Shown here: positions 41,404-49,914 of the stretch, piece by piece
Position numbering within the stretch: the stretch's first letter is position 1
Layout of the letters: the number at the start of each line of letters is the position of its first letter
Translations under genes and position numbers: made by a program
The notes under the pieces: generated by a model
The model's input: only the letters and a program-made list of their open reading frames with translations
Database searches by the model: none
What the model was told of the DNA's origin: nothing
NCBI GenBank assembly: GCA_934700345.1
Contig: CAKUXP010000004.1
Span: forward strand, 1-64,000
DNA: 64,000 bases
Origin: an uncultured Fibrobacter sp.
Lineage (GTDB): Bacteria > Fibrobacterota > Fibrobacteria > Fibrobacterales > Fibrobacteraceae
Direction of reading: 5' to 3'

Positions 41404-42921
41404 CTAGGAGACGGATTTCCGGAGTCTCGCCGGGAGAATCCTGAGTTCCTCGCGATACTTGGCAACCGTTCGACGCGCCACCTTCATCCCCTGCCGTTCA
41501 AGCGATTCGGATATCGCCTGGTCGGATAGCGGGGCCTTGCGGTCTTCGCCGGAAACAAGCTCCTTGATGGCGTCGAGAATCTTGGCGGATCCGATAGATG
41601 TCCCGTCGCCCTGGGCAACGCCCGAACTAAAAAACTGTTTAAGTTCATAGACGCCGTAAGGCGTATCGACATATTTGCCGTTCGTCGCCCGGTTGACGGT
41701 GCTCGGATCGCGGTGGATTTCGTCGGCGATGTCCTGGAGAACCATCGGTTTCAGGTTTTCCGGACCTTTGGCAAAGAAGTCGTGCTGCTTTTGAAGAATG
41801 GCGTTCATCACCAGTTCAATTGTACTGTGGCGGTTATCGACGCTCTTGATGAAAGAATTGGCCGCGTTGAGTTTTTCACGGACATATTCCTTGTCTTTTT
41901 TGCTCGCGGTAGGACTTTGCAAAAGCTTGCGGTAAGTCTCGTTGATATGCAGATGCGGAATGTGGTCGCGGAACATGACGACCTTGAACTCGCCGGGTTC
42001 CGTCTCGACAACTTCCATGTCGGGGACAATCGACTGGATGGGCGTATTGTTGATCTGCGCACCGGGATGCGGGGAAAGACGGGCAAGTTCATGTACGGCC
42101 TTCTGGACATCTTCCGTGGAGACGTTCAGAGCCTTGGCGATCGCCGCATATCGCAAATCCCGGAGTTCGTCATAGTGATTTTCAAGAATCTGAATGGCGA
42201 GCGGAGAAAAATCCGGAATCCGGTAAGCCTGGATCAGCAGACATTCACGAAGGTCCCGCGCTCCGATTCCCGGCGGCGTAAACGATTGGAGAACGTGAAA
42301 CGCTTCCTGGACAGGATACGAGGCTTCTTCGAGAGGCTTCTTTTCTTGCAGAACGTCTTCCACCTCGAGAATGTCGGGATTTTGTTCCGAGAGGCTTGTT
42401 TCCTGGGCGGCAAGGTTTTTGTCCGCAGGCGCGAGAAATCCGTCGTCCCCGACGCAATCGATGAGATATTCGACGATTTTAACGATTCGAGGCGGTCGCT
42501 TCCAGTCGCGAAGCTGGTTTTTCAAAATATCCTGCATACTGAGGCCGCGCGTCGGCTCGGAGCGAAGTTCGTCATCCGGGTCGCGTCCGCCAAGGTCCTT
42601 GTAAGGAGCTTCCGTATTCCGAAACCCGTCTTCCATGTACTTTTCCCAATCGATCGAATTTTCCGCGCCGGGTTCCATCAGGTCGTGGCTGTTGTCGTCT
42701 CCGTCGCGCCCGGAGCTTTCCTTTGCCGGAGCGTCGAGGGATTCCAGGCGGCTGTCGGGAGTCTCGTCCGCTTCGAGGAGAGGGTTTTCGGCAAGTTCTT
42801 CCGAAATAGCCGTTTCGAGTTCAAGCGAGTTCATTTGGAGCATCTTGACGGACTGCAACATCTGCGGCGAAAGGTTTTGTTCTAGCCGCACGCCTTGCTT
42901 GAGCTGTATTCCTAAATCCAT
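41404..42921 (-). CDS. rpoN: RNA polymerase sigma-54 factor
   Basis: The 505-residue product has the glutamine/leucine-rich region I (LKQGVRLEQNLSPQMLQSVKMLQMNSLELE), an acidic region II, the core-binding and helix-turn-helix regions (VLQDIADEIHRDPSTVNRATNGKYVDTPYGVYELKQFFS), and the RpoN box ARRTVAKYREEL at the C-terminus. A strong AAGGAGG site precedes the ATG, 9 bp after lptB. No sigma-54 activator is encoded in the window. Confidence 0.97.
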   Translation of the reverse strand: MDLGIQLKQGVRLEQNLSPQMLQSVKMLQMNSLELETAISEELAENPLLEADETPDSRLESLDAPAKESSGRDGDDNSHDLMEPGAENSIDWEKYMEDGFRNTEAPYKDLGGRDPDDELRSEPTRGLSMQDILKNQLRDWKRPPRIVKIVEYLIDCVGDDGFLAPADKNLAAQETSLSEQNPDILEVEDVLQEKKPLEEASYPVQEAFHVLQSFTPPGIGARDLRECLLIQAYRIPDFSPLAIQILENHYDELRDLRYAAIAKALNVSTEDVQKAVHELARLSPHPGAQINNTPIQSIVPDMEVVETEPGEFKVVMFRDHIPHLHINETYRKLLQSPTASKKDKEYVREKLNAANSFIKSVDNRHSTIELVMNAILQKQHDFFAKGPENLKPMVLQDIADEIHRDPSTVNRATNGKYVDTPYGVYELKQFFSSGVAQGDGTSIGSAKILDAIKELVSGEDRKAPLSDQAISESLERQGMKVARRTVAKYREELRILPARLRKSVS

Positions 42922-42930
42922 AAATCCTCC

Positions 42931-43668
42931 TTAATCCAACCGGAACGATTCCCCGAGATAGATGCGCTTCGCTTCTTCGTTGCTTGCCAGATAATCCGAC
43001 GAACCTTCGGTGAGAACCTGGCTTTTATACATGATGTAGGCGCGATTTGTAATCGAAAGCGTTTCGCGAACATTGTGGTCCGTAATCAGAACGCCCATTC
43101 CCTTGTCGCGCAAGGAAGAAATGACCGACTGGATATCCGCAACGGCAATCGGGTCGATTCCCGCAAACGGCTCGTCGAGCAAAAGAAAGTCCGGGCTTGC
43201 GGCAAGCGCACGTGCGATTTCGAGTCGGCGGCGTTCCCCGCCCGAACAGCTCATCGCCTTTGTCTTTCGGATGTGCGTAATCTTAAACTCTTCGAGAAGT
43301 TCTTCGAGACGTTCCTTGCGCTCCGCGCGTTTCAGTCCCTGCGTTTCGAGAATCGCCATGATGTTGTCCTGGACGCTCATTTTTCGAAAGATGGAAGCCT
43401 CTTGCGGCAGGTATCCCACACCGAGGCGCGCTCTGCGAAACATCGGCTTTTCGGTCATTTCGACATCGTCGAGAAAAATGTGTCCGGAATCGGGGCGAAC
43501 CATGCCGACTATCATGTAAAACGTGGTCGTCTTTCCCGCTCCATTCGGACCGAGAAGTCCCACGACTTCGCCCTGCGAGACGCAGATGGACGCCTCGTTT
43601 ACCACCTTGCGCCCGTTATAGGTCTTGGAAATTTTTTCGGTACGGATTGTCCGGATCAGGTTCTTCAT
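42931..43668 (-). CDS. lptB: LPS export ABC transporter ATPase LptB
   Basis: The 245-residue product has Walker A GPNGAGKTT, signature SCSGGERRRLEIARAL, Walker B FLLLDEPFAGIDP and the switch histidine in ITDHNVRETL, with the closing motif of LptB-type ATPases. It powers LPS extraction from the inner membrane with LptFG, which are not in this window. Its start overlaps the lptA stop (ATGA). Confidence 0.97.
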   Translation of the reverse strand: MKNLIRTIRTEKISKTYNGRKVVNEASICVSQGEVVGLLGPNGAGKTTTFYMIVGMVRPDSGHIFLDDVEMTEKPMFRRARLGVGYLPQEASIFRKMSVQDNIMAILETQGLKRAERKERLEELLEEFKITHIRKTKAMSCSGGERRRLEIARALAASPDFLLLDEPFAGIDPIAVADIQSVISSLRDKGMGVLITDHNVRETLSITNRAYIMYKSQVLTEGSSDYLASNEEAKRIYLGESFRLD

Positions 43669-44912
43669 TTTTTCCCCTTCTTTTTAACCGGAACCTTGGC
43701 GTCGCCTTTTTGGGACTTGAGGCGTTCCGACGAAACCGCTTTGGACGAATCGATAAGTGCTTCGGGAAGTTTCGGCAGGATATTCTGCTTGGACAGATCG
43801 ATGTAACGTCCGCTGGCAAGCGTTCTTGTTCCCGCAAGCTTGAGGTGCTGCACTTTTCCTTCGTCAAATACGATTCGAATCGTGTCTCCCGCGGCTTCGT
43901 TCTTGCCTTCGATGACGCGCTGCTTTTCGCCGACATGGAAATACGTACTTTGCGCATCTCCCGAAATCAGGGCTCCTTGCAACTTCCCGTTTCGAAAGGA
44001 AAGGTCGAGCCTTCCGCCGTCCATGCTGTTTTTGTAATCGGCGAAATCCGCTTCGTAAAAGGTTCCATGCGCATTGAGGTTCACATAAAGGCTTTGAATC
44101 TTGTCGTCCGAAAATTCCGCGAAGAGCGTGTCACCGACCGCTTCGGTGTATTGGTCGGGTTTTCCGCGCTTTCCCTTTTCGTGCTGCTTTCCGTGGGCGT
44201 TCCGAATAACCAGCGCGCTTCTGAGCGTCCGTTTGTCCGCATCGATCGTCAGGTAGATGGAGTCGCCGGTAAGCTCGTAGCCGTCCATAGTGAATTTGGG
44301 ATTTCCCTTGAGCGAAACCCAGCCGTGCTTCTTGTCCAGGTAGCCCGAATCGCAAGTTACGACCATTCCGCCTTGCGTAATGACGACGTTTTTGAAGGCC
44401 TTGGCGAATTCCGCGTTTTGATCAAACGTGATGAACTCCGCCCGAACGGATGTCGTGTCGATTTTTCCGTCTTTCTGGACTTGATACTGGTGCAGGAGAG
44501 GCTTTCGGGTGAGCGTCAAAACCTTTTCCTTCTTGTTGTAAACCAGATGGTTCCCGAAGAACGCGTATGATCCAGCGGAATCCTTCGCCTCGACCGAGCC
44601 TTTCGCCGTCGCAATTTCCGTCTTGCGCTGGTAACTGCCGCTCTTCGCCTTGATGTAGCCGTCGGGATGCGTAAAGAGAAAGTTTCCTTCGCAATCGACC
44701 TGGTCCGAATTTTTGTTCCACGTCGCGCGGCCCGTGCGAAACTCGATGGAATCATGCGTGAAGCGGACCCGTCCGTTTAAAAGAAGAAAGCCCGCCTTGC
44801 GCATCGCAGCGAGACTGTCGGCGTGCCGCATCACGAGCGGCGACGTCTGCGCGGAGGCCTGCGAAAAAATCCCGCACAGAAAAATCCAGAGTATCGCCGC
44901 CCAAAATCTCAC
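43665..44912 (-). CDS. lptA: LptA/OstA-like periplasmic LPS bridge protein (long form)
   Basis: The GTG at 44912 follows GGAGG and overlaps the lptC stop (GTGA), giving a signal peptide (VRFWAAILWIFLCGIFSQASAQ) and 415 residues. A far upstream start would read antisense-like sequence. The OstA beta-jellyroll strands are clear (VRFTHDSIEFRTGRATWNKNSDQVDCEGNFLF, YLDKKHGWVSLKGNPKFTMDGYELTGDSIYL). It is about twice the length of E. coli LptA, as in several Bacteroidetes-like phyla where OstA repeats are doubled. The C-terminus is lysine-rich. Confidence 0.85.
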   Translation of the reverse strand: MRFWAAILWIFLCGIFSQASAQTSPLVMRHADSLAAMRKAGFLLLNGRVRFTHDSIEFRTGRATWNKNSDQVDCEGNFLFTHPDGYIKAKSGSYQRKTEIATAKGSVEAKDSAGSYAFFGNHLVYNKKEKVLTLTRKPLLHQYQVQKDGKIDTTSVRAEFITFDQNAEFAKAFKNVVITQGGMVVTCDSGYLDKKHGWVSLKGNPKFTMDGYELTGDSIYLTIDADKRTLRSALVIRNAHGKQHEKGKRGKPDQYTEAVGDTLFAEFSDDKIQSLYVNLNAHGTFYEADFADYKNSMDGGRLDLSFRNGKLQGALISGDAQSTYFHVGEKQRVIEGKNEAAGDTIRIVFDEGKVQHLKLAGTRTLASGRYIDLSKQNILPKLPEALIDSSKAVSSERLKSQKGDAKVPVKKKGKK

Positions 44913-45571
44913 CTGGAACCTCCGGTCGGCGGCAAGTGCGGCACGGGACCTTCTAAATGCTCCGCGTTCTGCTTCTCGTCTTCTTCCTTGAGGCGCTTGG
45001 CAGCATCCTGGAAAATCCCCGTCACGTCCGAAAGGATATGCCAGTTTTCCATCTTGGTATCGCTTTCGAAACCTTTTCCCTGCAACACGTCGCCATCCTC
45101 GCTCACCACACGCACATAGCTTTCCGTCTTGACCAGGTTGTCCTTCTTGTGCCACAGAAGGGAATCCGCCCGGACCGAAGCGCCTTTGGGCGTAATCGCA
45201 TAGACATGTCCGTAGGCATAGACGTAGTTCATCCGGCTGTCGAGCGTCCCCGAATCCGCGCGCAAAAAGGCGGAGCGTTCCCCGAGCGAATCGAAAATAT
45301 CGACGAGGATCGGCTTTGCAAAGATTTTTTCCGTCCCGCCCCAGCGTTCGAGATACGCCGTCTTCACCTTCCAGGAAAGCCTTTCCTTTTCGTAAAAATC
45401 AAGGAGCGTCGTGTCCGTAAAGAGCATCATCGGGCGCTCGACCGCTTCGCTTTCAAACGGCAAATCCTCTTCGGGTTCCTCGCAGGCCGAGAGCAGGAGA
45501 AACGCCAAAACGCCGACGAAAGAAAACGTCCGCAAGAATGGATTGGCATTGATTAGCAAAAAATGTGCCAT
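44909..45571 (-). CDS. lptC: LptC-like protein (lipoprotein form)
   Basis: The 220-residue product has a lipoprotein-type signal (FVGVLAFLLLSAC) instead of a membrane anchor. It is followed by an OstA-like fold (LSWKVKTAYLERWGGTEKIFAKPILVDIFDSLGERSAFLRADSGTLDS, VRADSLLWHKKDNLVKTESYVRV). LptC normally docks LptA to the LptBFG complex. Position directly before lptA and lptB supports the name, and the lipobox suggests membrane attachment by lipid. Confidence 0.85.
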   Translation of the reverse strand: MAHFLLINANPFLRTFSFVGVLAFLLLSACEEPEEDLPFESEAVERPMMLFTDTTLLDFYEKERLSWKVKTAYLERWGGTEKIFAKPILVDIFDSLGERSAFLRADSGTLDSRMNYVYAYGHVYAITPKGASVRADSLLWHKKDNLVKTESYVRVVSEDGDVLQGKGFESDTKMENWHILSDVTGIFQDAAKRLKEEDEKQNAEHLEGPVPHLPPTGGSR

Positions 45572-45960
45572 CTGGAATTAAAAATACAATAATTGGAATC
45601 TTCGGGGCAAAAATTTCGCCGGGACCGGAAAGCGATTCGGACTTTTTGAAGAATCTTCGCAAAAGCCTTGACGAAGCGTTTTTTTTACACTTAACAAAGC
45701 GAAGGCTATCGCGTAATCGGCACGGGAGAAGATGACGCCGTAGTCGATTGCGACTATGATAGCTGTTTTTTTCATTGTTCATTGGGCAAGCCAGCCAGCC
45801 ACGGCGATGCGGTTTGTACTGGAACCCGATAGCGGAGAAGTGCGAACCGTTCCCGAGGCCAGACCGAAACCATCGAAGAAATCTGCGCGTCAGCCGTCAA
45901 AAGTTCTCGCCCATCGGATTAAGCTCGAAAATCGGTCTTTAGATTTCTACATTATGTTGA
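45572..45960. other. Gap of 389 bp between lptC and the glycosyltransferase
   Basis: Divergent genes flank it, so both promoters should lie here. Short frames exist on both strands (minus MKKTAIIVAIDYGV… from 45775; plus SEGYRVIGTGEDDAVVDCD up to about 45830 and FVLEPDSGEVRTVPEARPKPS up to 45942). The plus frames read like pieces of one decayed gene broken by a frameshift, but I do not recognise the family. Confidence 0.3.
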
Positions 45961-47076
45961 ATGATTATTGGACTTGTTATCGATACTTACGATGCGCTGA
46001 ACAACGGAACGACGGCTTCGGCACGACGCTTTGTAGAAAATCTCCGGGCGGAAGGACACACGGTCCGGGTGCTCACCGCAGGCTTTCCCGGCAAGGACAA
46101 ATTCATCCTTCCGAAATGGAACATTCCGATAGTTTCGCGCTTTGCCGACCCGCAGGGAATCACGTTTGCCAAAATCGATGAAAAAGTCATCCGGGGATTT
46201 CTGGACGGGCTTGATGTCGTACATTTTTATTTGCCGTTTCCGCTCGCAAGAGCCGTCGAAAAGATGGCTCGCGAAATGGACATCCCGTGCCTCGCCGCGT
46301 TCCACGTCCAGGCGGAAAACATCACCTACAACATCGGACTCGGAAAAGTCGCGCTGGCGGCAAAATTCTTCTACAAGTTTCTCTACCATTATTTCTACAA
46401 GCGATTTCGCGACATTCACTGCCCCACGGAATTCATCGCAAGCGAACTGCGATCGAACGGCTACAAGGCAAACCTGCATGTCATCAGCAACGGTGTCGAT
46501 GCGGCTTTTACGCCGGGTGAACCGATTCCCCATGAAAACATCCGCGTGTTGATGATTGGCAGGCTCTCGCCCGAAAAACGCCAAGACCTGATTATCGAAG
46601 CGGCCAAGAAATCCAGGCATGCGGACAAGATTCAGCTCGTATTTGCGGGCCAGGGACCGCTTCTCGAAAAATACAAGCGGCTTTCCAAGGGGCTTCCGCG
46701 CGAGCCGATTTTCGGATTCTACTCGACCGAGGAACTTTTACAAATCATCCGAAGCACGGACATCTACGTTCACGCTTCCGATGCGGAAATCGAGGCCATC
46801 GCCTGCATGGAAGCCTTTGCCTGCGGGCTCGTTCCGATTATCGCCGATTCGCCGAAAAGCGCGACTGTCCATTTCGCTCTCGACGAGCGCTCCCTCTTCA
46901 AACCGGGAGATTCCGACGATCTTGCCAAAAAAATCGACTACTGGATCGAACATCCCGAGGAAAAGTCCGAGATGGGCAAGCGGTATGTCGAAGAGGGAAA
47001 CCGTTACCGCGTCAAGGAATCCGTTCGCAAGATGGAAGAGGTTTACCGGAACTTAAAGCCAGGACGTCCATCGTGA
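45961..47076 (+). CDS. Family 4-type glycosyltransferase (diacylglycerol glucosyltransferase-like)
   Basis: The 371-residue product starts IGLVIDTYDALNNGTTASARRFVENLRAEGHTVRVLTAG, the GT4 acceptor domain. VVHFYLPFPLARAVEKMA and FHVQAENITYNIGLG resemble the membrane-lipid glucosyltransferases. The donor half has RVLMIGRLSPEKRQDLIIEAA and DAEIEAIACMEAFACGLVPIIAD. The acceptor is probably a lipid; this is inference. The next gene's GTG overlaps the stop (GTGA). Confidence 0.85.
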   Translation: MIIGLVIDTYDALNNGTTASARRFVENLRAEGHTVRVLTAGFPGKDKFILPKWNIPIVSRFADPQGITFAKIDEKVIRGFLDGLDVVHFYLPFPLARAVEKMAREMDIPCLAAFHVQAENITYNIGLGKVALAAKFFYKFLYHYFYKRFRDIHCPTEFIASELRSNGYKANLHVISNGVDAAFTPGEPIPHENIRVLMIGRLSPEKRQDLIIEAAKKSRHADKIQLVFAGQGPLLEKYKRLSKGLPREPIFGFYSTEELLQIIRSTDIYVHASDAEIEAIACMEAFACGLVPIIADSPKSATVHFALDERSLFKPGDSDDLAKKIDYWIEHPEEKSEMGKRYVEEGNRYRVKESVRKMEEVYRNLKPGRPS

Positions 47077-48140
47077 AAAAAAAATCGTACAAAGTAATCA
47101 TCCGCTCTCTTAGCGCAATTCTTTTGTTTGCAGCGTACTGCTTCGCCGAGAATCCAATTCAAAAAATCCACGTTCGCGGGCAAGTCGGAAAGGCGCAAAT
47201 CGATACGGAACAAAAAACAATTCTTGTCATGGTAAACTATTACGGGAAAAACGGAACCTATCCGCTTTCGCAAGCGGTCGTGGAAAATTTTTCACTCCGG
47301 GATTCCCTGGAAAGTACTCTACGCGACACGCTGGATCTGCGCGCCTGGACATCATTTAAAATCGGGGATGAAACCTGGAGAATCAAAGGCGGCTACCAGC
47401 TCCCCGGCAGCTCTTTCTCGAACTGGCACAGTGAAGAAGTACCGGGATTCATCACGTTCGGACATGTCACCTGCGACGAAATGGTCGGGAAGACAGCCGA
47501 CCATCATATCTGGGACAATGGCAACCCGGCATTTTCCGCCTCGGGTAGCAAAAAATGGCCCACGAAAAAAGTGAAGCTCGCGGACAGTAGCTACGCGGCA
47601 GTGCTTACGACAAGAAAAGTCGTCGGGGTCATCGCGAGCGGAAACCTTTTTACCGGAAGAATCGTCCGCGACATGAGCCTCAAGCAGCTCCTAGGATTCA
47701 CCGACAAGGACGGCAAGGCTCTGATCCGCTGGGGAGTTCCGTTCGAAGCGCGTCCCAAGGCGTTTCGCGTCAAGTTCAAGTACGACGGTCTCGGCGACTC
47801 CTGCACCGTTATGGCGACGCTTGAAAACCGGAAAAAAGGAAAGCGGCGCTTTGTCGGCGTCGCCTGGTACAGTTCGACAACCGATTACGATACGTCCAAG
47901 GAAGGCGTTGTCTTCATTTCGAAGCCCGACAAAAACGGTCTCCGCACGCTCGAAACAAAATTCATCTATGGGCGTTCCCATGCAAACGCCGACCCGATGC
48001 CGGAAGGCGCTGTCCAGGGTGACGCGGACGAACCGATAACCCATGTAAACGTCGTCTTCGCAAGCAGCCGAAAAGGCGACTATTTCAAGGGAAAGGAAAA
48101 CGCGACATTAATCGTCAAGGATTTTCAGTTCGTGTATTAG
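47073..48140 (+). CDS. Secreted PCMD-like protein
   Basis: Translation starts at GTG overlapping the upstream TGA. The 355-residue product has a signal peptide (SLSAILLFAAYCFA). A beta-sandwich follows with WRIKGGYQLPGSSFSNWHSEE, RWGVPFEARPKAFRVKFKYDG and HVNVVFASSRKGDYFKGKENATLIVKDFQFVY. These match the putative carbohydrate metabolism domain (PCMD) seen in Bacteroidetes. Family membership is by motif memory. A carbohydrate-binding role outside the cell is possible. Confidence 0.6.
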   Translation: MKKKSYKVIIRSLSAILLFAAYCFAENPIQKIHVRGQVGKAQIDTEQKTILVMVNYYGKNGTYPLSQAVVENFSLRDSLESTLRDTLDLRAWTSFKIGDETWRIKGGYQLPGSSFSNWHSEEVPGFITFGHVTCDEMVGKTADHHIWDNGNPAFSASGSKKWPTKKVKLADSSYAAVLTTRKVVGVIASGNLFTGRIVRDMSLKQLLGFTDKDGKALIRWGVPFEARPKAFRVKFKYDGLGDSCTVMATLENRKKGKRRFVGVAWYSSTTDYDTSKEGVVFISKPDKNGLRTLETKFIYGRSHANADPMPEGAVQGDADEPITHVNVVFASSRKGDYFKGKENATLIVKDFQFVY

Positions 48141-48165
48141 ACAGGAGAAGTTGAAACCGCGATCG

Positions 48166-48244
48166 TCTAAGCTTTTAGGGAGTGGTCGGCGGAGCGAACT
48201 GCTTTTTGTCCCACGTCCCTCTTGCCGCATTCCAAAAGCTTAGA
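48166..48244 (+). other. Large inverted repeat between PCMD and VUT genes
   Basis: gtctaagcttttagg (48166-48180) pairs with ccaaaagcttagac (48231-48244) over 14 bp with a 50-nt interior. It has no T-tract, so it is not a standard terminator. It may be a structured leader or a mobile-repeat relic. Confidence 0.5.
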
Positions 48245-48328
48245 CATCCTCAGCTCTAAGTTCTCCCGACTAAGCTTTGATTTCTATATTTACCTCGTTA
48301 GAATTTTGCGATGTCGCAGAATTTTTCC

Positions 48329-48362
48329 GGAAGTCCTTGTCTAACCTTCCTTAAAAAACAAA
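48329..48362 (+). promoter_or_regulatory. preQ1-I riboswitch
   Basis: The 34-nt element aligns position for position with the class I preQ1 aptamer. Stem GGAAG/CTTCC encloses a 12-nt loop (tccttgtctaac), followed by TT, six A and CAA. The loop TTG can pair with the tail CAA to form the pseudoknot; the Bacillus aptamer has TAG/CTA there, so this is covariation. The preQ1-pairing C is at the expected loop end. The element ends directly before the ATG at 48363 and leaves no other ribosome-binding site, so control is translational. Confidence 0.9.
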
Positions 48363-49127
48363 ATGAAAAAGAAACTTTCCGATTGGATTCGCCGCGAATG
48401 GACCGATTACGTTCTCCTTTTGCGGAACATTCCCTCCCTAGTCGTCAGCCTATTTATCCTTTCCGTGGTGTGCATGAACCTGCTCGCCAACAAGGAGCTG
48501 GTTTCGTTTCAGTATCTCGCGCTCGATTGCGGATTCACGCTCAGCTGGGTCTCGTTCCTGTGCATGGACATGATCTGCAAGCGGTTCGGCGCCAAGGCAG
48601 CGATGAAAATTTCCCTGCTTGCGCTGTTCGTTAATCTGTGTGTATTTTTCCTGTTTCACCTGCTCGCTATGACGCCCGGAATGTGGGGCGAATTTTACAG
48701 CTACGCGGATTCCAGTTTTGAAAAGGCGAATGTCGCGAACAACGCCCTGAACGCAACTTTTGGCGGCACCTGGTATGTCGTTTTCGGCTCAGCGGTCGCC
48801 ATGTTCGTGTCGTCAATCGTCAATTCCGCAACGAACCACTGGATTTCCAAGAGGACAACATCTAGGGATTTCCGGAATTTCGCCATCCGATCCTATACTT
48901 CGACGATGCTCGCCCAGTTTGTCGATAACCTCCTTTTCGCCTGCATCGTAAGCCATGTTTTCTTCGGCTGGACCATGGCGCAGGTTCTCGTCTGTTCGCT
49001 CACGGGCGCCGTTATGGAGCTTCTCTGCGAAGTCGTCTTCAGCCCGCTAGGCTACCGGATTTGCCACGCGTGGGAATCCCAGGGAATCGGCAAGGAATAC
49101 ATCCGATACAAGGAAGGAAAAGCGTGA
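48363..49127 (+). CDS. VUT family queuosine precursor transporter
   Basis: The 254-residue product has about six membrane helices. VCMNLLANKEL, LDCGFTLSWVSFLCMDMICKRFG and SQ/NAxNH-like SIVNSATNHWISKR mark the VUT (YhhQ-type) family, which imports preQ0/preQ1. The preQ1-I riboswitch directly in front confirms the substrate class. Its stop overlaps the GTG of the SDR gene. Confidence 0.88.
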   Translation: MKKKLSDWIRREWTDYVLLLRNIPSLVVSLFILSVVCMNLLANKELVSFQYLALDCGFTLSWVSFLCMDMICKRFGAKAAMKISLLALFVNLCVFFLFHLLAMTPGMWGEFYSYADSSFEKANVANNALNATFGGTWYVVFGSAVAMFVSSIVNSATNHWISKRTTSRDFRNFAIRSYTSTMLAQFVDNLLFACIVSHVFFGWTMAQVLVCSLTGAVMELLCEVVFSPLGYRICHAWESQGIGKEYIRYKEGKA

Positions 49128-49789
49128 ACGTATTTGTCAGCGGACCGAGCCGCGGCATCGGCAAGGCGGTCACAAAAAAGTTTATAGAAAACGGAGCGCG
49201 CGTTTTCGGGTTCGACATCTTGCCGGCAAGCATTTGCCATGAAAGATACGAACATTTTGTCTGCGATGTTTCCAAGGATTCCTTGCCCGAAATCTCGATA
49301 GGTGCGGAAATCGTCGTGAGCAACGCGGGCGTCCAAAATTCCGGTCGCGATATCGATGTGAACCTCAAAGGCTCGATGCGCTTTGTCGAAGAATACGCAT
49401 TCCAGCCGTCCATCAAGTCCGTGCTGCTTGTCGCATCGGCCTCAGCGCATTCCGGCGCGGAGTTCCCCGAGTATTCCGCGTCAAAGGGCGGCTTGCTCGC
49501 TTACATGAAAAATGCCGCGACAAGGCTCGCAAAATTCGGAGCGACCTGCAACAGCATTTCTCCGGGTGGAGTTTCCACCGACCTGAACCTTCCCGTGATG
49601 CGCGACAAAACCCTTTGGCAAAAAATCATGGACGTCACCCCGCTCAGGCGTTGGGCAAGCCCCGAAGACATCGCCGAATGGATTTACTTCCTCACCGCAG
49701 TGAACAAGAACTGCACCGGGCAAGACATCTTGATCGACAACGGGGAAAAGGATTTAAACGGCACATTCGTGTGGCCGCAATTCCTTTAA
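49124..49789 (+). CDS. Short-chain dehydrogenase/reductase
   Basis: The GTG overlapping the upstream stop (GTGA) is preceded by AAGGAAGG. The 221-residue product has the Rossmann glycine motif GPSRGIGKA, VVSNAGVQNS, catalytic Ser in LVASASAHSG and YSASKGG with the Tyr and Lys. ISPGGVSTDLNLPV and the C-terminal GQDILIDNGE follow. It is short for SDRs (about 250), with the cofactor loop after strand two compressed. The substrate is unknown, and coupling to a queuosine precursor transporter is unexplained. Confidence 0.88.
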   Translation: MNVFVSGPSRGIGKAVTKKFIENGARVFGFDILPASICHERYEHFVCDVSKDSLPEISIGAEIVVSNAGVQNSGRDIDVNLKGSMRFVEEYAFQPSIKSVLLVASASAHSGAEFPEYSASKGGLLAYMKNAATRLAKFGATCNSISPGGVSTDLNLPVMRDKTLWQKIMDVTPLRRWASPEDIAEWIYFLTAVNKNCTGQDILIDNGEKDLNGTFVWPQFL

Positions 49790-49914
49790 GCTGTTTTCAA
49801 GTTGCAAAACGACCATAAAAATCTTGGGCCTTGTCGCCGAAGACTTCTCTGGCTGTACAATAAAAAGCGAACACTGTATTTGACAGCATTCGCTTTCCGA
49901 GGAAACGACAGAAA

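Noticed and set aside
45578..45775. 65-codon minus-strand frame starting MKKTAIIVAIDYGV
   Set aside because: It has no ribosome-binding site, no family resemblance, and it ends at the lptC start region.
45780..45945. RsgA-like N-terminal fragment in the lptC-glycosyltransferase gap
   Set aside because: Only vague resemblance, two frames, and no GTPase motif; not enough to name.
48166..48244. Terminator for the PCMD gene
   Set aside because: The stem has a 50-nt interior and no following T-run.
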